NCBI RefSeq assembly: GCF_025200925.1
Contig: NZ_CP104174.1
Location: 5,828,001 to 5,892,000 of the forward strand
Direction of reading: 5' to 3'
From: Bradyrhizobium sp. CB1015
GTDB taxonomy: Bacteria; Pseudomonadota; Alphaproteobacteria; Rhizobiales; Xanthobacteraceae
DNA length: 64,000 bases
Made by a program: the position numbers and the translations under genes. The notes beneath the pieces were generated by a model. The model worked only from the letters and a program-made list of their open reading frames with translations. It searched no databases and had not been told where the DNA came from. Positions 59,213-64,000 of the stretch are shown here, piece by piece (the first letter of the stretch is position 1; each line of letters starts with the position of its first letter).

Positions 59213-60427
59213 CTACCGGAACCAGAAAAAACGTCCCTGTGACGGCGGGACCGACTCCGGCGGCCGTAGCCGCTTCGGGCGCGGCGGCTTTGGCGCCGGC
59301 TCGGCGGCCGAAGTGGCCTCCGCAGCCGGTGCGGTATCGCTGCCCGGCACCTTCACGGCCAGCAGCAAATTCGATTCATGCATGCGCCAGCGATAGCCCA
59401 CGCCGAAATCGATCGGCTGGGCGCGCGTGAACAGCTCGGCGTAGCGCTCCTGGTAGCGGCCGGGGAATTCGTCGATGGGACCGAGATAGCGGCCGAACGG
59501 GAAGAACCGCCATTGCCGCGCATTGTAGTTCGCGAGCGGAATGCCGGAATCGTCCTGGATGATCGTGGCGCTGTTGGCGAGCAACCAGTCGCGCACGACG
59601 GTGAAATTGCCGGAATGCAACAGGTAGGACGCACTCTTGAGCAGGCTGTTGCCGGGCCCGAGCGTCTCGCAGAATTTCAGGAAGCCTGCGGCACGTGCGC
59701 CGGAATTGGAGAGGTCGGTCGAGAAATAATACAGCGTGCGCATTTCCCCGTCGCTGCCGGCGAAGGTGATGCGGACGCCGCGCGTCGCGTTTCGTCCGGG
59801 ATTGTCGTCGCCGACATGTAGGCCGCCCTTGTCGTCGAGCGCGACCATCTCGACATTGCGGATGGTCTTGCCGGAGCGCGCGAGGAAGACATAGAGGATC
59901 GGCAAGGTGCCGTTGACCTGGTTGGCGTGCAGGTCGACCTTCATCTGCTTGGTGATGAAGAAGGAGAAGCTCAGGATCGAGCCGAGCGAGCGTTCGACGT
60001 TGTAGAGCGCAGCGCCGACCGAACCGCGCGGCAGCCGCGTCAAATCGGGCACCGCGCCGACCGGCTCCAGCGCGCCGAGCACGTAGGTACTCGCCTTGGA
60101 ATAGAAGGCATCGGCGTAGAGGAAATCGGGGCCGCTGAACATGTAGAACATGGTCGGCCGCGGCGCGGCCAGATTGAGGTCGGCCCAGCTGCGGATCTTC
60201 GAGAGCTGCCGCTGCTCGAGCTGAGCGAAGGCGCCGTCGAAGAATTTCGCGTGACGCTGCCAGGCCGGGTCCCTGGTGAGCGGCACCAGCGGCGAGTCCG
60301 CCGAAGGTTGCATGCCCGCAAGGAAGCGCGCCGTGTCATCGAAGGTGACGTCTGCGGCACGCGCGGAGGAGACGGCCGCAGCCAGGAGGGCGAAAGCAAC
60401 GGCCGCAATTCTCAGGGGGCGGAGCAT
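59213..60427 (-). CDS. exported protein, function unknown (permease partner)
   Basis: A 404-residue protein: signal peptide MLRPLRIAAVAFALLAAAVS (to ARA), then DVTFDDTARFLAGMQPSADS, MFYMFSGPDFLYADAFYSKA, and near the end RWRMHESNLLLAVKVPG before a Pro-rich tail (APKPPRPKRLRPPE). The middle region has mixed alpha/beta pattern with no motif I recognise. The start is two bases after the permease stop, so the two genes are translationally linked. Probably periplasmic. Confidence 0.8.
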   Translation of the reverse strand: MLRPLRIAAVAFALLAAAVSSARAADVTFDDTARFLAGMQPSADSPLVPLTRDPAWQRHAKFFDGAFAQLEQRQLSKIRSWADLNLAAPRPTMFYMFSGPDFLYADAFYSKASTYVLGALEPVGAVPDLTRLPRGSVGAALYNVERSLGSILSFSFFITKQMKVDLHANQVNGTLPILYVFLARSGKTIRNVEMVALDDKGGLHVGDDNPGRNATRGVRITFAGSDGEMRTLYYFSTDLSNSGARAAGFLKFCETLGPGNSLLKSASYLLHSGNFTVVRDWLLANSATIIQDDSGIPLANYNARQWRFFPFGRYLGPIDEFPGRYQERYAELFTRAQPIDFGVGYRWRMHESNLLLAVKVPGSDTAPAAEATSAAEPAPKPPRPKRLRPPESVPPSQGRFFWFR

Positions 60428-60429
60428 GT

Positions 60430-61797
60430 CTATTCGCGATGCTGTGATGCGGCAGCGGCGACGGGCCGCCTGCGGAAAACAGCGTAAATCACGAGGCCGG
60501 AGAGCATGACCAGCATTCCCGACAGCGACTGAACCGGCCGCTCCGTCAAAAGGTAGTACATCATGAACGCGGTCACGAGCAGGAAGACGAGCGGCGTAAA
60601 CGGGTATCCCCAGGCGCGATATGGCCGCGGCAGATCGGGATCGGTGATACGCAGCTTGATGACGCCGGCGACCGTGAAGAACGAGCAGAACAGCAGCGCG
60701 AACTGGATGAAGTCGAGCACCGCCTCGAAGCTGCGCGTGAACAGCAGAAGATTGGCGACGGCCAGTTGGAACAGGATGGCATAGGCCGGCGCGCCGCTTA
60801 CCGACCGTTTCGAGAAGACGCGCAAGGCGGGAATGTCCTCCCCCATCGTCATCATCACGCGCGGGCCGATCCACATCATCGCGCTGATCGACGAGATCAG
60901 ACCGAAGCAAATCATGGCGCCGACGATCCGACCACCGAGGCTGCCGAAAATGGCGGTGCCGGCGACGCTGGCGACGTCGAGTTGGCCGGCGAGCGCGCCG
61001 ACCGGCGTGGAATGGAGAAATACCGCGTTCAGCGCGACGTACAGCACGAGCACGATCAGCGTGCCCGCGAGCAGCGCGCGCGGCAGGCTCCGCTGCGGCG
61101 TCTTCATTTCGCCGATGATGTAGGTCGCGGCATTCCAGCCCGAGAACGAATACATCACGAAGACGAGTCCGATCGCGAACGGCGCGCTGACGATGTGGGC
61201 GATATCGCCCGGCTGCGGCGTGAAGGTGATCGGCTGCGGCACGGCGATGACGAAGCCGGCGACCAGGAAGCCGACGATCAACACGACCTTGAGGACGGTC
61301 GAGATCAGCTGGAATGTGGATGAGTGCCTGACGCCGGTCAGTTGCACGAGGGAAACCAGCCACACGACGCCGATGGCGAGCGGAATCGCCGGCAGATCGG
61401 GTACGACCGATTTGGCATATTCGCCAAACGCCATCGCGGCGAGCGCGACCGGCGCCGCGAAGCCGACCGTGGCTGACACCCAGCCGGCGAGGAAGCCGAA
61501 GGCGGGATGAAAGGCGCGGCCGAGGAAATTGTACTCGCCGCTCGAGCGCGGGAACATCGCACCCAACTCGCTGTACGCGAACACCCCGCACAGCGCGACG
61601 ATGCCGCCGACCGTCCAGAGCAGCAGGATGGAGAAGCCGGACGGGATGTCCTTGACCTGGAAGCCAAGGCTGGTGAAGACGCCGACCCCGATCATGTCGG
61701 CCACGACGATGGCGGTTGCGACCGGAACGGAGACCCCGGCTCCGCTCCCGGTCAGCCGGTCCGTCCAGGGCGGGGTACCCGCGTCTGATGCCGTCAT
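60430..61797 (-). CDS. APC-family amino-acid permease
   Basis: A 455-residue, 12-segment transporter. VVADMIGVGVFTSLGFQVKD matches the conserved helix 1 of APC transporters (GxGIF-like), and YSELGAMFPRSSGEYNFL the helix 3 motif. The ATG at 61797 follows the charged N-terminus; the frame is open to 61845. It imports an amino acid or polyamine-like solute. First gene of a two-gene unit. Confidence 0.9.
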   Translation of the reverse strand: MTASDAGTPPWTDRLTGSGAGVSVPVATAIVVADMIGVGVFTSLGFQVKDIPSGFSILLLWTVGGIVALCGVFAYSELGAMFPRSSGEYNFLGRAFHPAFGFLAGWVSATVGFAAPVALAAMAFGEYAKSVVPDLPAIPLAIGVVWLVSLVQLTGVRHSSTFQLISTVLKVVLIVGFLVAGFVIAVPQPITFTPQPGDIAHIVSAPFAIGLVFVMYSFSGWNAATYIIGEMKTPQRSLPRALLAGTLIVLVLYVALNAVFLHSTPVGALAGQLDVASVAGTAIFGSLGGRIVGAMICFGLISSISAMMWIGPRVMMTMGEDIPALRVFSKRSVSGAPAYAILFQLAVANLLLFTRSFEAVLDFIQFALLFCSFFTVAGVIKLRITDPDLPRPYRAWGYPFTPLVFLLVTAFMMYYLLTERPVQSLSGMLVMLSGLVIYAVFRRRPVAAAASQHRE

Positions 61798-62131
61798 CGG
61801 GGTCCTTAACCTTAGGCGCTTCGCCTCGTGGGGCCCATCGTGCACTTTGGCCCAGTCAATTCAAGCAGGGTTAACAAGGGTTAAATGAGGCAAGGGAGGC
61901 AGGTACCAAAACACCGTAAACGCGCGTTTTTGGACGATGGCGCTGGATTTTACCCGGATTTGCCCGTTCCCCTTCCCCACAATCAGGACACGATTGCATG
62001 GTCCTTTGAAGCGTTCCGGATGTGGGGAGTTTCTCCGGACGCTTAACGTCGCCTAAACGCCAATCGGCTGAATTATTTCAAGATTGCCGATGGACGTGAG
62101 ACTTGGGTCGTGACTTTGGGGTCATGGGTGG
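61798..62131. other. 334-base divergent intergenic region
   Basis: It holds promoters for the permease unit and the exported hydrolase-like protein. TTAAC/TTAA motifs near 61872-61885 have the wrong spacing for CtrA. No small gene or terminator was seen. Confidence 0.4.
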
Positions 62132-63451
62132 ATGGTCGGGGCCGCTCCGAAACTGAGAGCTGATGGTCGTGCCGATCGGACATCGTCCGGTCGGCATGGT
62201 CGTGCGCTCCGGGCCGGTCTGATCTCAGCCCTGGTGCCATTGTCGCTGACGCTGGTTCAATGCGGCAAGGCGCCGGATCCGGCGGTGCTGGCGGCGAACT
62301 CCCAGGCGAATGTCCAGGTGGTCGCCAAGAATTCGCAGGCGTCGAACGCGCGCGTGGCAAGCGGCGACACGTTCGAGGATCGCTTCCCTGCCCCGCAGTT
62401 CAAGGAGCGCTTTCCCTCGGCGAGTGAAGGCTTCCTGCAACGGCAGATGTCGGACTTCTCGCCCAAGCGCGCCGTCCAGCGACAAATGCCGGAGCAGGCG
62501 CCCTACAAGATGGCATCGCTCGAGCCGCAAGTCCCCTACAAGCGCCCCGCCCGCGAGGACCTGACGACACTCGTCAGCATGAAGTCGTCGGCCTTTCCCT
62601 ATTTCGGCAACAACCCCGCCTCCGACGCGCCCTTCCTCAACATTTCCAAAGGCGACCGCCGCGGCCACCGCAGCTATTCCGGCCGCGTCTACTGGCAGGA
62701 CGAGACCTACAGCGACAGCCGCGTGCTGGTGCACGTTCCCGAGCATTTCGACTTGCGCAAGCCGGGCGTGATCGTGGTGTTCTTCCACGGCAATGGCGCA
62801 ACGCTCGAGCGCGACGTCCGCGATCGGCAGATGGTGCCGAAACAGATCACCGATTCCGGCGCCAATGCCATCCTGCTTGCGCCGCAGATGGCGGTCGACG
62901 CCGCCGATTCCAGCGCCGGCAAGTTCTGGCAGCCGGGCGGCTTCAAGCGCTTCATGGCGGAATCGGCCGACCATCTCGCCCGCCTCACCGGCGATCCCAA
63001 CAGCGCGCGCGCCTTCGCCAACATGCCGATCGTGATCGTCGGCTATAGCGGCGGCTTCCTGCCGACGGCCTGGAGCCTCGAGGTCGGCGGCATCAGCGAC
63101 CGCGTGCGCGGCGTGGTGCTGCTCGACGCCGTCTATGGCGAGATGGACAAGTTCGCGTCCTGGATCGAGAGCCACCGCTCCGGCTTCTTCGTCAGCGCCT
63201 ACACCCGCTACACCGCGCGGCGCGACCGCGAGCTGATGAGCATGCTGAGGCAGAAGGGCATCGGCGTCGCCGAGGACATGGACGGGCCGCTACGGCCCGG
63301 CAGCGTAGTGTTCGTGGAGACCGGCGAGGGCATCACCCATCGCGACTATGTCACGCGCGCCTGGACGCGCGATCCGCTCAAGGACGTGCTGGTGAAGATG
63401 GCCGCAACGCCGTCGCTCGCGCTCACGCGCGTCGCCTCCACAAATCCCTAG
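62132..63451 (+). CDS. exported alpha/beta-hydrolase-like protein
   Basis: A 439-residue protein. The N-terminus has a hydrophobic segment (LISALVPLSLTLVQC) that could be a lipoprotein or membrane signal; the Cys after Gln is a non-standard lipobox. The C-terminal half is alpha/beta-hydrolase-like: VIVVFFHGNGATLERD, then IVIVGYSGGFLPTAW with the G-x-S-x-G nucleophile. The middle (residues 60-150) is low-complexity with SNARVASGDT and RAVQRQMPEQ. No specific family. Lone gene. Confidence 0.78.
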   Translation: MVGAAPKLRADGRADRTSSGRHGRALRAGLISALVPLSLTLVQCGKAPDPAVLAANSQANVQVVAKNSQASNARVASGDTFEDRFPAPQFKERFPSASEGFLQRQMSDFSPKRAVQRQMPEQAPYKMASLEPQVPYKRPAREDLTTLVSMKSSAFPYFGNNPASDAPFLNISKGDRRGHRSYSGRVYWQDETYSDSRVLVHVPEHFDLRKPGVIVVFFHGNGATLERDVRDRQMVPKQITDSGANAILLAPQMAVDAADSSAGKFWQPGGFKRFMAESADHLARLTGDPNSARAFANMPIVIVGYSGGFLPTAWSLEVGGISDRVRGVVLLDAVYGEMDKFASWIESHRSGFFVSAYTRYTARRDRELMSMLRQKGIGVAEDMDGPLRPGSVVFVETGEGITHRDYVTRAWTRDPLKDVLVKMAATPSLALTRVASTNP

Positions 63452-63473
63452 CCGGGCAAATATCGGGTCTTTG

Positions 63474-63839
63474 TCAGGTCTTGGGCAGCTTCGGAATGCT
63501 CTCGGCAAAGCCGTTGTAGCAGGCCAGCCGCTCGTCCTCTTCCTTGAAGAAGCGGCAATCGGCGTAGCCCTTGGCCTTGGCCGGCTTCGGCTTCGGCGCC
63601 GGCGGGATCACGGCGTCGTAGCAGTTGAGGCGATCCTTGGTGCCATCGTCGATCTCGAGGCAGGCCTGGAGGCGGACGGCGACCGATTGCGGCTTGCCCT
63701 TTGGAGCGGCGGCAGCCTCCTTGGTGCCTTTCGGCTTGACCTGCACCAGCGGCTTGTCCCCCACCATGGGTGGCTTCTCGGTCTGCGCAAATGCGGAGGC
63801 TGAATAGAGCACCGCGGCAACCGCCAGAATCATCCTCAT
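63474..63839 (-). CDS. small exported Cys-containing protein, function unknown
   Basis: A 121-residue protein: signal peptide MRMILAVAAVLYSASAFA, a Lys/Pro-rich spacer, then two copies of a short Cys motif (ACLEIDDGTKDRLNCYDA and DCRFFKEEDERLACYNG), suggesting two disulphide-linked units. Likely periplasmic. The second start (63833) is also possible. Converges on the hydrolase-like gene. Confidence 0.72.
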   Translation of the reverse strand: MRMILAVAAVLYSASAFAQTEKPPMVGDKPLVQVKPKGTKEAAAAPKGKPQSVAVRLQACLEIDDGTKDRLNCYDAVIPPAPKPKPAKAKGYADCRFFKEEDERLACYNGFAESIPKLPKT

Positions 63840-63928
63840 CTCAGTCAACTCTCTTTGATCCCCACGCCGGCCTTCTACCGCTCCGGCGCGAGGTTTGCCA
63901 AGCGCCTTGCGCATAAGATCTGCAGCGT

Positions 63929-64000
63929 TCAGGCGGTGGCGGCAGCCGCCCGCCGGGGCCGGGTCACGACCACCAGGATCAGTGCCAGCACGACGAAACC
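63929..64000 (-). CDS. C-terminus of a membrane protein (gene runs off the window)
   Basis: The last 23 residues before the stop read GFVVLALILVVVTRPRRAAA plus ATA: a final hydrophobic helix and a basic tail, as at the end of many transporters. Only this end is inside the window, so the family cannot be named. Confidence 0.5.
   Translation of the reverse strand, partial: GFVVLALILVVVTRPRRAAAATA

Noticed and set aside
59213..61591. A 792-codon frame that would run through the permease gene
   Set aside because: The upstream two thirds are an antisense-like shadow of the permease frame; the real protein starts at 60427 with a signal peptide.
61872..61885. TTAAC/TTAA motifs resembling a CtrA box
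   Set aside because: The spacer is 6 bases, not the 7 required by the consensus TTAA-N7-TTAA.
1..64000. CRISPR array, transposase or prophage genes
   Set aside because: No regularly spaced direct repeats, transposase motifs or phage structural genes were seen; the repeats present are dispersed palindromes.

Overview
The window is high-GC (about 65% by eye), gene-dense alphaproteobacterial chromosome. Gene content, long palindromic intergenic repeats of a type typical of Bradyrhizobium, abundant small exported orphan proteins, and several GGAAC-N16/17-CGTT promoters (the general-stress sigma factor EcfG type) point to Bradyrhizobium or a close relative. This assignment is inferred from gene style, not from a database match. 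No phage, transposase, CRISPR array or rRNA operon is visible. Three tRNA genes are present: Gly(TCC), Tyr(GTA) and Thr(TGT).

Region 1 (1-9.2 kb) is catabolic. It holds an acyl-CoA dehydrogenase divergent from a TetR regulator, a family III CoA-transferase, two MFS transporters and a DUF849 beta-keto acid cleavage enzyme, followed by small proteins and a DUF2231/sorbosone-dehydrogenase fusion under an EcfG-type promoter. Region 2 (9.4-10.9 kb) is a small AT-richer island carrying a HEPN-like gene, bounded by tRNA-Gly and a decayed copy of its 3' half. Next to it is a 14-codon micro-ORF whose leader matches the 16S anti-Shine-Dalgarno sequence perfectly and can fold on itself. Region 3 (11-25 kb) holds a hybrid histidine kinase, a solute-binding protein, a YCII protein, a TMEM175-like channel, a UvrD-type helicase, an amidohydrolase/GAF/MFS operon opposite a LysR regulator, a luciferase-like oxidoreductase, tRNA-Tyr and an RlmB-type rRNA methyltransferase. 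Region 4 (25-32 kb) has small exported proteins, tRNA-Thr and a complete branched-chain amino-acid-type ABC operon (livKHMGF) whose two ATPases carry complementary motif changes.

Region 5 (32.5-41.8 kb) is rich in small orphan genes, several behind EcfG-type promoters, together with a GFA enzyme, a cytochrome c/PQQ-type beta-propeller protein, a methyltransferase, a porin-like outer membrane protein and a lipoprotein. Region 6 (41.8-50 kb) has a frameshifted serine hydrolase, an S10 peptidase, a periplasmic caspase-like protein with a long coiled coil, and a two-barrel outer membrane protein. Region 7 (50-58.6 kb) is mostly housekeeping: NAD kinase, a response regulator with an Hpt protein, a DUF2336 protein, a lytic transglycosylase, hisI, folE, an Fe-S scaffold protein and yidD. 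Region 8 (58.6-64 kb) has a stress-promoter small membrane protein, two gene relics, an amino-acid permease operon, an exported alpha/beta-hydrolase-like protein and the edge of another membrane protein.

The most unusual points are the autosequestering micro-ORF, the tRNA-Gly island, the paired ATPase degeneracy in LivF/LivG, the EcfG-type promoters upstream of orphan small proteins, and the DUF2231 fusion.
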